Shown: one piece after another, positions 12,449-22,539 of the stretch | Layout: every line of letters begins with the position of its first letter | Position numbering within the stretch: the stretch's first letter is position 1 | DNA from: Thereva unica | Taxonomy: Eukaryota > Arthropoda > Insecta > Diptera > Therevidae | DNA: 64,000 bases | NCBI GenBank assembly: GCA_949987705.1 | Contig: CATLJY010000204.1 | Location: 1-64,000 of the forward strand | Direction of reading: 5' to 3' | Notes under the pieces: model-generated | What the model was told of the DNA's origin: nothing | The model's input: the letters and a program-made list of their open reading frames with translations, nothing else | Databases searched by the model: none | Position numbers and translations under genes: made by a program

Positions 12449-12908
12449 TCAGGGAAACGATCGAACGCCCAGTTCCAGCGGTACCGGGACTCGGGTCCAA
12501 CTCCTCAAATAAGGTACCCCAACCCAAATACTAATTCGATTACTATCTCCAATACCAACCCAAATACTAATTCACGTACTAACTCCACTACTAACCCAAA
12601 TACTAATCCACCTACTAACTCCAATACTAACCAAAATACTAATTCACGTACTAACTCCACTACTAACCCAAATACTAATCCACGTACTAACTCCAATTCT
12701 AACCAAAATACTAATCCACGTACTAACTCCACTACTAACCCAAATACTAATCCACGTACTAACTCCAATACTAACCAAAATACTAATCCACGTACTAACT
12801 CAAATACTAATTCAATTACTATCTCCAATAACAATTCAAAAACTAATCCACGTACTAACTCCAATACTAATTCAATTACCATCTCCAATAATAACCCCAT
12901 TACCAAAT
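12449..12908 (+). repeat. 36-bp Asn/Thr-coding minisatellite in pol N-terminus
   Basis: Tandem 36-bp units such as AATACTAATCCACGTACTAA (first 20 bases) encode an Asn/Thr/Pro/Ser repeat of about 12 residues. The run stays open in the pol frame from 12449 through to the protease, so it may be translated as a low-complexity linker between gag and protease. Confidence 0.8.
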
Positions 12909-13012
12909 CTACTAATTCATCCCCAAAGTGGTCTCGAACTTCTGCCGACTGTAAAACTACTTCCTGGGCTGACATCTCTCGATCTAACTCTCGAACAGAA
13001 ACAAAGTTAAAC

Positions 13013-15343
13013 GTGGAAATTACCAAATGTGTACTAAACCTAAAAACTTCAAAAACTTTTAGAAGCGAAATTCCTATTAAGTTGACAGGAACAACCAAGG
13101 AAATTAGCACAATACTCCTAGATTCCGGTGCTAGTGTGAGTCTAATAAAACTAGCCGCACTCGACGACAAAGCGATAGTTTACACGGATCAAGTGATACA
13201 CATTTATGGAGTAACCCCAGAATATATTCCGTCTAAAGGAATCACCTACCTGGACATGTTAGTAGCCAACGACGTAGCCATCACACATCTTTTCCATGTC
13301 GTCCCCTCCGATTTCCCCATCGCTCAAGACGGAATTATAGGAGAAGATTTTTTTGATAACACACAAGCCATACTAAGTTACAAGGACCACACTTTAAAAT
13401 TCGATTATAAAGACCAGTGCATCACCATTCCGTTTTCTGTGGGAAGAGAGAGTATCAAAATCCCTTCCAGGTCGGAGAAAATTCTAAAATTCGGACCCAT
13501 TGTGGAGCAAGAAGAACTTATTTGTTTTCCATCTGAAATATACCCTCAGGTCTATACATCTGGCACGGTAACTAAGCCCGAGCAAGGTTATATCTACATT
13601 GCGGTTCTAAATTCATCTAATAATGACGTAGAAATTACCAGTCAGACAAAGTTGCACTACGAGAAGCTCAGTGACTATAATGTGCACAATCTCAAGCACA
13701 TTTCCAATTCTGACCGCGTCGAGGAACGTCTAAAGAAACTCGAAACACTATTAGAATTAGACCAACTCAACAGTGAAGAAAGAGCCTCCGTGCTCGAAAT
13801 CTGTCGAGAGTATAACTCGATTTTTTTTCTCGAAGGTGACAAACTCACGTCCACTCCGACAGTTACTCATGACATCACAACACTTCCCAACCAACCGCCA
13901 ATAAAAGTAAGACCATACAGGCTTCCGGAAATCCACAAACAAGAAATAAAGAAACAAGTGGAACAAATGATAAGTGACGACATAGTCCGTCCCAGTGTAA
14001 GTCCTTGGAATGCCCCGCTATTGGTAGTCCCCAAAAAACAGGACTCGAACGGAAATCGCAGGTGGAGAATCGTTATCGATTTTCGAAAGTTAAACGAGAT
14101 TACTCTTGCTGATGCCTACCCTTTTCCTAATATAGAGGATATCTTGGACCAGTTAGGAGACTCGAAATACTTTTCCACACTAGACCTAGCGAACGGGTTC
14201 CACCAAATCAATGTAACTGAAGAGGACAAAGCGAAAACGGCCTTTAGTACGCCAAATGGGCATTTTGAATTTAACCGAATGCCTTTCGGATTGCGTAATG
14301 CCCCTCCAACGTTCCAACGACTGATGAACCAAGTATTAACTGGTCTACAAGGAGTTAAATGTTTCGTCTATCTAGACGACATAGTAATTTACGGTAGGAA
14401 TCTCATAGACCATAACTCAAAACTCAGGGAAGTTTTCGAATGTCTTAAAAAACACAATCTAAAATTGCAACCGACTAAATGTAAATTTCTCTCCAAAGAA
14501 GTAACCTATTTAGGTCACGTTATAACAAAAGAAGGAATCAAGCCCGATCCCTCCAAGATCTCCGCAATAAATTCGATAAGAACTCCTAAAGACCGCAAAC
14601 AAATTAAATCATTCTTAGGGCTGGTAGGCTATTACCGGAAATTTATTCCCAATTTTTCAAAACTGGCTAACCCTTTGAATAACCTATTAAAAAAGGACAC
14701 GGAATTCTCATGGGATGCTCACTGCGACGAAGCGTTCTCCAAGTTAAAACAGGCAATCCAGAGCCCACCGATTCTCCAGTATCCGACTTTTAACCGCCGT
14801 TTCTATCTGACGACAGATGCCAGTAATGTAGCTATAGGCGCCGTTCTCTCCCAAATTAATGATTCTGGAAGCGCTGATCTCCCAATAGCTTTTGCCAGCA
14901 GAGTGCTAAATCGAGCAGAAAGAAATTATTCCACGATCGAAAAGGAGGCCCTCGCGGTCGTATGGGCAGCACAACACTTCCGTCCGTATGTCTACGGTAG
15001 AACTTTCACGGTAATTACAGACCACAAACCTCTTGTCTGGATTTTCAATCACAAAGACCAAACCTCTCGAATTATGCGCTGGAGAATAAAATTAGAGGAG
15101 TATGATTTCACAGTTGTCCATCGTGCTGGACACCTTAATACTAATGCTGATGCTCTGACACGGTTAGACATAAACAAAGTTCACGTAGTGACCAGATCTC
15201 AGTCAAAGGGCGAACAAGACCCTATGAACCCAAGCCCGCAATTTCCGAAGCCTGATAGTAATTCCCAGAGCACAGACATAGTCCAACTAACCGATAAATC
15301 CCAAATTGCTCAGTTGATCAACCCCCAAATACCTTCTAACTGA
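13013..15343 (+). CDS. pol: pol: protease, reverse transcriptase, RNase H
   Basis: 776 codons from the first ATG; the frame is actually open from 12449. The protease active site is DSGAS at residue 37. The reverse transcriptase shows WRIVIDFRKLNE, FSTLDLANGFHQI and the catalytic YLDD at residues 453-456. RNase H follows with TTDASNVAIGAVLSQ, EKEALAVVWA and ITDHKPL. The frame runs into a stop at 15343, where the integrase N-terminal domain should start, so about 250 residues are missing. Translation in the family is by -1 frameshift from gag; here the open pol frame starts 17 bases after the gag stop, with intervening stops. The domain assignment is secure. Confidence 0.93.
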   Translation: MEITKCVLNLKTSKTFRSEIPIKLTGTTKEISTILLDSGASVSLIKLAALDDKAIVYTDQVIHIYGVTPEYIPSKGITYLDMLVANDVAITHLFHVVPSDFPIAQDGIIGEDFFDNTQAILSYKDHTLKFDYKDQCITIPFSVGRESIKIPSRSEKILKFGPIVEQEELICFPSEIYPQVYTSGTVTKPEQGYIYIAVLNSSNNDVEITSQTKLHYEKLSDYNVHNLKHISNSDRVEERLKKLETLLELDQLNSEERASVLEICREYNSIFFLEGDKLTSTPTVTHDITTLPNQPPIKVRPYRLPEIHKQEIKKQVEQMISDDIVRPSVSPWNAPLLVVPKKQDSNGNRRWRIVIDFRKLNEITLADAYPFPNIEDILDQLGDSKYFSTLDLANGFHQINVTEEDKAKTAFSTPNGHFEFNRMPFGLRNAPPTFQRLMNQVLTGLQGVKCFVYLDDIVIYGRNLIDHNSKLREVFECLKKHNLKLQPTKCKFLSKEVTYLGHVITKEGIKPDPSKISAINSIRTPKDRKQIKSFLGLVGYYRKFIPNFSKLANPLNNLLKKDTEFSWDAHCDEAFSKLKQAIQSPPILQYPTFNRRFYLTTDASNVAIGAVLSQINDSGSADLPIAFASRVLNRAERNYSTIEKEALAVVWAAQHFRPYVYGRTFTVITDHKPLVWIFNHKDQTSRIMRWRIKLEEYDFTVVHRAGHLNTNADALTRLDINKVHVVTRSQSKGEQDPMNPSPQFPKPDSNSQSTDIVQLTDKSQIAQLINPQIPSN

Positions 15344-16722
15344 TCAGGGTAGTAACTTTGTGGGGCAGGTTTTTAAACGAACTTGTAAGCTACTTCGAAT
15401 AAAAAAGATACAAACGAGCCCCTACCATCCACAGTCTAACGGCTCATTAGAACGATGCCATAGAACTCTAGGAGATTATCTGAGAAACTTTGCAAGCAGT
15501 GACCCAGCCAACTGGGATACTTGGATGGATTACGCCACATTTTGTCATAACACTACACCACATTCAGCTACAAACTATTCTCCTTATGAGGCACTTTTCG
15601 GTTTCAAACCAGAAATCCCGTCAGCCATTACGAGGGCCGTAGAGCCAGTATATAACTATGACGACTACGTCCATCCATCCAATGGCGCTACAGCCCAAAT
15701 CGAGCCTTGGCCTCCTCAAGGGCATTTCTCCAATTTTGAGGTCCCTTGCAGCATGTCTCCAGTTCCGGATGTTGAGCATTGACTCTGCGTCAGCCGTCAC
15801 AGAGTCTATCCATCTCCTCCTGGGTCTACCTACTGGCCTACTTCCCGAAATTTCTGATGCCATAAGCCGTTTTGGGATGCGATTGTCCTCCATTCTGATC
15901 ACGTGGCCGGCTAGTCTCAATCTGTTGATTTTTATTAAAGTTGAGAGTTGTGGGTCGTCAAAAATTTCATACAACTCGTTGTTGTATCTTCTTCGCCATA
16001 TTCCATCCTCTCTGATTGGGCCTATTATGCATCTGAGAATTTTCCTCTCAAACCTGTTGACTCGTTCCTCTATGTCCTGGGTCATAGTCCAAGTCTCGCT
16101 ACCATAACACAGTACTGGTCGTATTACTGTTTTGTAGAGTGAGAGTTTCGTTTTCCTGTGCACAAATCTTGAGTGCAGGATTTGTTTTTGGGCATAAAAG
16201 GCTCTATTAGCCAGTAGTATTCGTCTGGTTATTTCTTCTTTTTCTTCGTTTCTTTTTGTGATAGTAGACCCAAGGTAGACTGTTTTATCGACTACTTCTA
16301 GGTTATGTTCGTCGATGGTTATATTTCTTCCCATTCTAAATCGTCCTGCTCTGGATTGTTGCATAACCTTCGTTTTTTCTTCGTTAATCTTCAGGCCTAT
16401 GGCCTATGACGACTACGTCATAGAGCTTAAAGCTAGACTACAAAACGGTTACCGCATCATTCGAGAACAACTAAAACAAGCCAAGGAGAAATCTAAAAAG
16501 TACTATGATCGCAATACTAAGGACCTAACCCTCAACGTCGGCGATGAAGTTCTACTTTATGACATAGGCAGAAAAAACAAAAAGCTAACCCCGGAAGCAA
16601 ACGGACCATTCGAAGTCATAGAAATTAACTCCCCAGAAACGACCACTATTAAAATAGGTAGAAAACTTAAGCTAGTACACAATAATCTTCTCAAACCCTT
16701 CAAAAGACCCAGTCAAAACTAA
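15336..16722 (+). pseudogene. Integrase remnant of pol, split by LINE fragment
   Basis: The core resumes at about 15338 in a shifted frame with TDQGSNFVGQ (second catalytic Asp) and SPYHPQSNGSLER (catalytic Glu). The HHCC zinc domain and the first catalytic Asp are absent, so a deletion removed them. The frame is then interrupted at 15672-16403 by a LINE fragment. It continues at 16420-16722 with KKYYDRNTKDLTLNVGDEVLL, the usual C-terminal domain before the pol stop. It is inactive as it stands. Confidence 0.88.
15672..16403 (-). mobile_element. LINE A, copy 2 (732-bp 3' fragment)
   Basis: The exact 16-bp target duplication CTATGACGACTACGTC lies at 15656-15671 and 16404-16419. The insert is in minus orientation and encodes only the C-terminal part of LINE A (minus frame down to about 15700). 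It is nearly identical to 2400-3016. It contains about 120 bp missing from copy 1. The 3' end shows GGATGGATG instead of poly-A. Confidence 0.93.
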
Positions 16723-18506
16723 CCTACTTTATTTTTCCACGCATATTCCAGGTTCATTTTCGCCGTTTCAAGCACACGGTTTATGAAAACCGAAGCTCAC
16801 CACATAGCGACTCCTATAGCCAACAATACCGGGATATACTACGAAGAGATAGGTATACTGCACAAGTCTACGTCTACTTGGAAATTCGTTATCCACCTGA
16901 ATTTTACTCCCTTCGAAATCGAAATTAAACAACTCGACATCGATTTTCAGACACTAGTTCTAACTTGCAACAAATCCATGGAATTGCTTCCATTGCATCA
17001 TTGCGATAAGACTATTGAACAGTACCCTATCAGAAATCAGGTATGACCATCAATTCCTTCGGCAAATCTTCACCAGAGACAGGCGATCCAAGAGAGGCAT
17101 TATAAATGGAATCGGCTCCATGGGAAAATTTCTATTCGGGATCATGGATAACGATGATGCGGAACTCATAGACTCAGCTTTAAAAACTTTGCAAGACAAT
17201 GAACTCACCCTGCATCACGCCATTGATGCGCAAACTTCCGTAATGTCTCACTGGATAAAAACAGTTAATAAAACCTACGATACAATTAATAGGAATTTCA
17301 ACGAAATAGGAGACTTGCTGTCCAACATTTCTGCAAACGTATCCCAGCTCGCTGAAGATGTAGAACATTTCCGCCTATTCGAAGAGCTCTCGAATATTAT
17401 GACTCAGGCGACAGAACGCTTTCTGTTCAAACAAAAAGAACTACTGAATATTATACAAGAAGCACAGATAGGAAAGTTAGACCGTCATTTGACAAACTCT
17501 GCTTTATTCGTGAAAGCTTTAATGGAAGTCCAGCTAGAACTAACTGACAATATTAGACTCCCCATCAAACCAACAATAGAAAACCTACCTATCCTTAATA
17601 GGATCTCGAAAATAAAAGCCGCATACGTAAAAACCGATCTGGTGTTCTCGATCGAAATCCCGTTAATATCTGAAAGTTTTAAACTATTCAAGTTAACGCC
17701 ATTGCCTATTAAACGTGGAAACGATACCTATATATATGTTAAACCTGACGCGGAATATACCGCAATAAATGTAATAAATCGAAGGTACGTTTTCCTACAG
17801 CAAAGTGAATTTGATGAATGCCTAGAAACGGAAGCAAACTCCTACATATATAACCAAAATTTTGTAACATATAACTATAACCAACGAAACTGTATAATCG
17901 CATTGAGTCTCGGAGAGCACAATATTCGCGATTGCGATGTCAGAATCTTCAGTCTAAACCATGAGCTTTGGCACCCATTACAAAAAACAAATACATGGCT
18001 ATATCTCGTCCCGACAGTAACCAACTTAAGGATAATATGTAAAAATACATCTTACTCAACCAAAATCGTTGAAACGGGAATTTTGCCATTGGCACCGAAG
18101 TGCAAGGCACTAACTACACAAGTAAATTTAGAAGCCAGATTAGGAACACGTTCAATCACGTCCATCGCATATTACTTTTCGGACTCCATCATAGACCATT
18201 CAATAAAAATTCCGCCAAATATTCCAAAGTCCTCCAGTAACCGCCTTGACAAAATTAAAATACATAGAAAACCTCGATTTAGATGAGATAAGTATTAGTT
18301 TGAACCGGGTAAAGGACATGAACAATTTGGAAAATAATCATGTAGGAATTATTTCACACGAATTTCATACTACTACCTCTATTATAGTAATCATAATGAT
18401 AATAATGATAGTAATTATATTCCTCACTAGATTAGTTAAGAAATATCTAAAAATCAGAATTGTTAGCAATTGCACACAGCCTAGCGCTGAAAATCAAGTA
18501 GACTAA
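16723..18506 (+). pseudogene. env: env (envelope glycoprotein) of the provirus, frameshifted
   Basis: Three overlapping frames are seen: 16783-17046, 17015-18286 and 18246-18506. The breaks are near 17040 and 18240. Features are a basic furin-type cleavage site (RDRRSKR) followed by a Gly-rich hydrophobic fusion-peptide-like segment near 17085-17135, a long ectodomain with heptad-like regions and several N-glycosylation sites, and a C-terminal transmembrane segment near 18390-18430. A splice-acceptor-like TTCCAG at about 16746-16751 suits expression from a spliced mRNA. The family mediates membrane fusion in insects. This copy is broken. Confidence 0.87.
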
Positions 18507-18742
18507 TAAGGATAAACGGTAATACGAAGAGTTTATATAACTAAGAATAAGAAACTTTACAAATTAAAAAAAAAAAATTTAAAATAATTTTATTTTATAA
18601 ATTTATATAAATTTATCGCACTTTACTTCATTTTTTTTATCAAAAGTTGCATACGTACACATTTTAATTATCAATTATCTGCACTTTTTTTTTTACTTTA
18701 AGAAATTTTCCCTACTTTAAAATAACGAAAATTTTCTTTTGT
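18507..18742. other. AT-rich 3' untranslated stretch of the provirus
   Basis: No coding signal is seen. Poly-A and poly-T runs precede the polypurine tract. Confidence 0.5.
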
Positions 18743-18755
18743 AAGGGGGGAGGAG
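18743..18755 (+). promoter_or_regulatory. Polypurine tract
   Basis: AAGGGGGGAGGAG directly abuts the 3' LTR start TGTTG. It is the plus-strand priming site of LTR retroelements. Confidence 0.85.
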
Positions 18756-19500
18756 TGTTGTGAAATTCTTACGCAAACATAAATTCAACTGCGCATGTTT
18801 TCTTGCATTGCCTTATCGGCAATAAATTTAATATACCAGCTTATGATCCGTTGAAATGCAGAATAAACACATTCCAACGAACCATAAGCTGCATAAAATT
18901 CTTTCTCAAGTTTCAATTTCCTCTGCCTTATCAAATTTACCAGTTGAAAATGCGCTGACTTCACCGCATTTTCGACGCGATAATTGAGTTTGCGAAAGAA
19001 ACCAACAGCTCCTTTTTCCTCAGAGTTGATTCGGTCTCCAACAAGTATACACGTCAAATAATTAATTAATAAAGGCCTGGTCACACCGAGCGCGGCGCGG
19101 CGCGGCGCGAATTCCGTTCAGCGATGTTGTTGGGAAAAATAAGTCTGTGATTCACACCAGAAGCGGCGCGGTGCGGCAATTTTATATTTCGCCGAGCGGC
19201 GAAATTTATGATTACTCAAAACCAATTTTTGCCGCCGCCGCCGACGATTTTTTTAGTTTTTCTGGAAAAAGCACCGCGTGTAGACAACATTTAAAACCAT
19301 TCCGCGCCGCGGCTAATGTGAATCAGCCGCCCCATCTCGCCGTCCTGCGGTATACCGCTCCACATCGCGCCGCGCCGCACCGCGCTCGGTGTGACCAGGC
19401 CTTAAATCTTATCATACAGTCAATAGTGTTTTTTTTTTTCCTATTAATAGTGTTCGACCGTTTTTTCTCTCCCTGGCCCGGTAACCCAGGCCCGGTAACA
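18756..19500 (+). repeat. 3' LTR of the provirus, with MITE insertion
   Basis: Same termini and sequence as the 5' LTR, extended by the 330-bp MITE at 19073-19402 plus its TAA duplication. The CGCG target duplication follows immediately. Confidence 0.93.
19073..19402. mobile_element. Harbinger-type MITE in the 3' LTR
   Basis: The TAA duplication is at 19070-19072 and 19403-19405, verified against the empty site in the 5' LTR. The ends are perfect inverted repeats starting AGGCCTGGTCACACCGAGCG and continuing into GCGGCGCGG, over 30 bp long. The element is GC-rich and has no transposase. Confidence 0.93.
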
Positions 19501-22500
19501 CGCGACAGATGCAACATGAAGAATTTCATACAAACATCGTCAACTGCAAGCGGCTTTGAGCGGGCGGCTATAGGCGTATTCGAGCGTGCCGCGCGAATCC
19601 AAATTAATTTGGATCGGTCGCGCGTAGCCGCTCGAATCAGGAAATAATTTTCTCCAAATAGTACAGGAAAAATAGCGGAAATGATTGGGTACAGGCTGAA
19701 AATTGACACAGAGCTTCCTTTTAGGGTTCTCAATAAGGCGTTATAAAGTCTACCGATTTTCTACCCCGGGAAGCTCATTTTTTAGGGGGTTTTAGGGTCA
19801 ATATATCAGTTTTTTGCAAATACATCTGAAACCTTAAGTCCTATAATAAAATAATGTTGACAAAGTTTGTAGATCGTGCGATTCTCTACTAAAAAGTTAT
19901 TATACATTTTCCCGTACGAATTGCCATTCAAAAAATATCACCGTTTTAAAGATTTAAAATACTCATATGCACTCATTCACGACTTGTATAGGTTATCAGA
20001 CGTTCAACGTAGTAGTCCAACGTTGTTAATTTTTTTAGGGATGGTTTCTGGATGCATTTGGAGAAATAGTGTTTTAGAGAGGAGGTTAACTACTAAAATA
20101 CAGGGTGCTTACGAGAAAAAAAAATTTATTTTGTTTCAATTTATTTAGAGTTGAATAACTAGTTTACTAATTATCGTAAACCAATATACTTAGACTCATC
20201 TTTTAGGTGAATGTGTAATCTTTTATTTGATAAAAATAACACGAACTTGAGTGACTCCATTTGTATGTAGGTTGGCAGCATGAGCAAAATGCTAAAAAAC
20301 GAATAAAATTGTGATTTTGTATTATAACCCCTTATTGAGAACCCTAAATGGCAGCTCTGTGCCAATTTTCAACCTGTACCCAATCATTTCCGCTATTCCA
20401 CTTTTTTCGGCTTAATTTAACTGTACTAAAAGCCTTCTATATTTACAAATCACAAAATTATTATGTCAAATTTACTTCAAACTGAGCAGCATGAAAAGCT
20501 TGCAGTGGACGACCCCTGTAGCGTGTAGCCGCGTATCTCAGAGCCGCTTGTAGCCGCTCATGTCGCCGAAGCGCGTAGCCGCTCGAATACGCTTCCAGTG
20601 GACGACCAGCCTTATGGATAGAGTTAGAGCGGCAAAGCTTTGCGCAGTTGTATTTGATGAGACGACCTACAATTCTCATACAAAACACCTTAGCTAGCTT
20701 ATCCTATCGCTACTACTGCAACAGAGCAATCAGAGAATTTCATCATATTTTGGCTGCATTCGGTAACGTCATTTGCAGGGCAGTAGACGCAACTCATTCG
20801 TTCGGTATTGCAGTCAGGTGTTCGGAATCGTCAAATTGCAGCGCTTGCTTTTGTAAAACTAGTCATTTCTGTAAACTGTCTCAGTCAATTGTGCAACCGA
20901 TGCAGTTGATTGACGGTCATTTGACGATGCCGAATGCAGCCTTTGATATGCATACCAAGCAATTCGTTCCGAGGATATCGTTATTGATCTGTGTGAGAAA
21001 TTCGATTTGGACCTAAAATATTTGGTTGGAATTAGAACAGATAATTGCTCGGTGATGGCGTCTGATTTGAAAGGGGTATGTCAGGAGTTGACGAAAGTAG
21101 CCATTCAAGCAAGACGTTGTTCTTGCAGTAATCATTTGTTAACAATTCTTTATTAAAATCTGCCAAAGTTACAAATTGTCGCAATGCTTCAGGAGCAATG
21201 AGAGCAGTTTTAGCTCTTTCTGCCTCTTTTGCAAACATTTTTAAAAAACATCTTGGTGGCAAGTCACTTAAGGACTTTGCTAGACTGGTAGAAACCAACT
21301 TTGCTAGTTGGGTAGAAAATCACGTTGGGCTCATGCAGTTTGAGGGTGAACAATTAATAAAAAAGTGTAAGGCACTTAATAAGATTTCGGTGTGGGAGGA
21401 CGCGAAAAATGCATCTGCTGCGGCAAATCTTCGTCTTGTACTTTTCAGCCTAGAGTTTCCAATTTCATCTGCATGGTTAAATGACATTCTAGGCGTGTAT
21501 AATACTCGTACTATTTGATTTTTTATCATAGTCATTAATAACATAATAAACTTTTGCTTTTTGTATATATCGGGTACAACTTTACCTTTGAGCCGAATAC
21601 TCCAAACGTCTTCATTAGATTTGAAAAAAGCAACAGATATGATCAAAGATACCCTTGCTGACCAAAACACGTGATGTAGATTCTATTTTTCGACGGTTAT
21701 TTACTGAAGCCCAACATCTCGCCGCACAATTGGATGAGGAATTCAAAGAAGCACGGGTTGTTTATCGTCAAAAACACCGTGACAATCATTAAAAAATCAA
21801 ACTCCAGACAGAAGAAGAATCTTCATTCGTTTATTGGACAACATTGTTACCGAATTTAATGAAATGCTTTCTTTAGACATGTTGGAACGAGACATTGATC
21901 AGTTGAGACATTCAAGATGTTCGTCAAGTATCAGAAGCGTATCAGCAGCTTTTGGATTCTCCCATCTCAACTATTATTGCATAGTTCGAGCTTTTGGGGG
22001 GGTCATAACCCCCGTGACCCCCCCCTTGAATCCGCGCCTGCACTGAGTAGAAGGCTGTGAATTTACGGTGAGTTTGAATTATGACGAGTTTTTTGATATT
22101 TCATGCGATTATTTTTAAAAAAGTTTTTTAAATTTTTTTAAAAGTAATTTGTTTGAGATATTTTTTGGTATGTAAAAATAAGATGTTTTAGTTTATAGTG
22201 AGATTTTTTTTAATTCGAATTTTTAAAATGTCTGCTACTTCGTGAATACAACACAACGTTGAACAGAAATACTTAATAGGAAATCCTGTCCAATCGTTCT
22301 AAAAATTTCCAACTTCAAAAAATCGAATGTTACAATTAATGTTTACTAATAAAAATTCTTAATTTAACTAAAACAAATTAAAAATTTTATCCTTTCTTCA
22401 AACTTCTAGTTAAATTTTATAATGACAGTGGCATTTTAACGAAAAGTGAACACCGAGGTTGTCAGTGAGTTTTTCCTTTGGTGTTCACTGGCCAAAAATT

Positions 22501-22539
22501 CACCGTTGCGGAATCGGGCCCCTGGAGTGCGAAGTTTTT

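Larger units (their letters stand above)
7368..19500 (+). mobile_element. Ty3/gypsy errantivirus-type provirus, defective
   Basis: This is a complete LTR-to-LTR structure. It has a CGCG target duplication (7364-7367 and 19501-19504), 5' LTR 7368-7777, leader with triplicated repeat, gag, pol, env, polypurine tract, and 3' LTR 18756-19500. The order gag-pol-env, the 4-bp duplication and the furin-site envelope are errantivirus features. Defects are one gag frameshift, a Helitron in gag, a deletion plus a LINE insertion in integrase, two env frameshifts, and a MITE in the 3' LTR. The LTRs differ by one substitution and a T-run length. This copy cannot make a full set of proteins. Confidence 0.92.
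7287..20611. mobile_element. Harbinger-type MITE, third layer (about 1.19 kb emptied)
   Basis: The TTA duplication lies at 7284-7286 and 20612-20614. The ends are near-perfect inverted repeats starting GGCTGGTCGT and including TATTCGAGCGGCTACGCGC, more than 40 bp long. After removal of the provirus about 1188 bp remain. A second inverted repeat sits inside (about 19664-19745 against 20317-20400), so the empty element would fold back. There is no coding capacity. The 3-bp TTA target suits PIF/Harbinger. Confidence 0.85.
7130..21830 (+). pseudogene. hAT transposase relic, split by nested insertion
   Basis: Left piece, about 7130-7286: a degraded frame reads RNFRALF..., HHLETAG and ATYISKTT, matching the N-terminal part of ZMYM/KIAA1586-like hAT transposases. 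Right piece, from 20612: RVRAAKLCAVVFDET, the first catalytic Asp region of this family. Further on, 21130-21480 reads KHLGGKSLKDFARLVET and SWVENHVGLMQFE. The C-terminal dimerisation-like part is at about 21660-21960. Many stops and frameshifts are present. It once catalysed hAT cut-and-paste transposition. Confidence 0.7.
6801..22040 (+). mobile_element. hAT transposon, second layer of the nest
   Basis: The 8-bp duplication CACTGAGT is exact at 6793-6800 and 22041-22048. The ends start CAGGCGCGGATT, and the right end read in reverse also starts CAGGCGCGGATT. The element carries fragments of a ZMYM/KIAA1586-like hAT transposase on the plus strand. It is split at 7287-20611 by a Harbinger-type MITE that itself holds the provirus. 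Confidence 0.88.
6660..22524. mobile_element. Outermost MITE of the nest (617 bp once emptied)
   Basis: The two ends carry inverted repeats with the core GATTCCGCAACGGTGA, preceded by CTGGGGCC on the left and CAGGGGCC on the right. Internally, GGTGTTCAC motifs recur on both strands (for example 6690-6705, 6763-6778 and 22450-22490). Removing the insertion 6801-22040 leaves about 617 bp. I could not find a matching target duplication outside the repeats. CAGGGG-type ends would suit hAT, but the superfamily is unresolved. Confidence 0.6.

Noticed and set aside
6652..22532. An 8-bp target duplication for the outermost MITE
   Set aside because: TGTCTCCT and GAGTGCGA do not match, and shifting the ends did not help.
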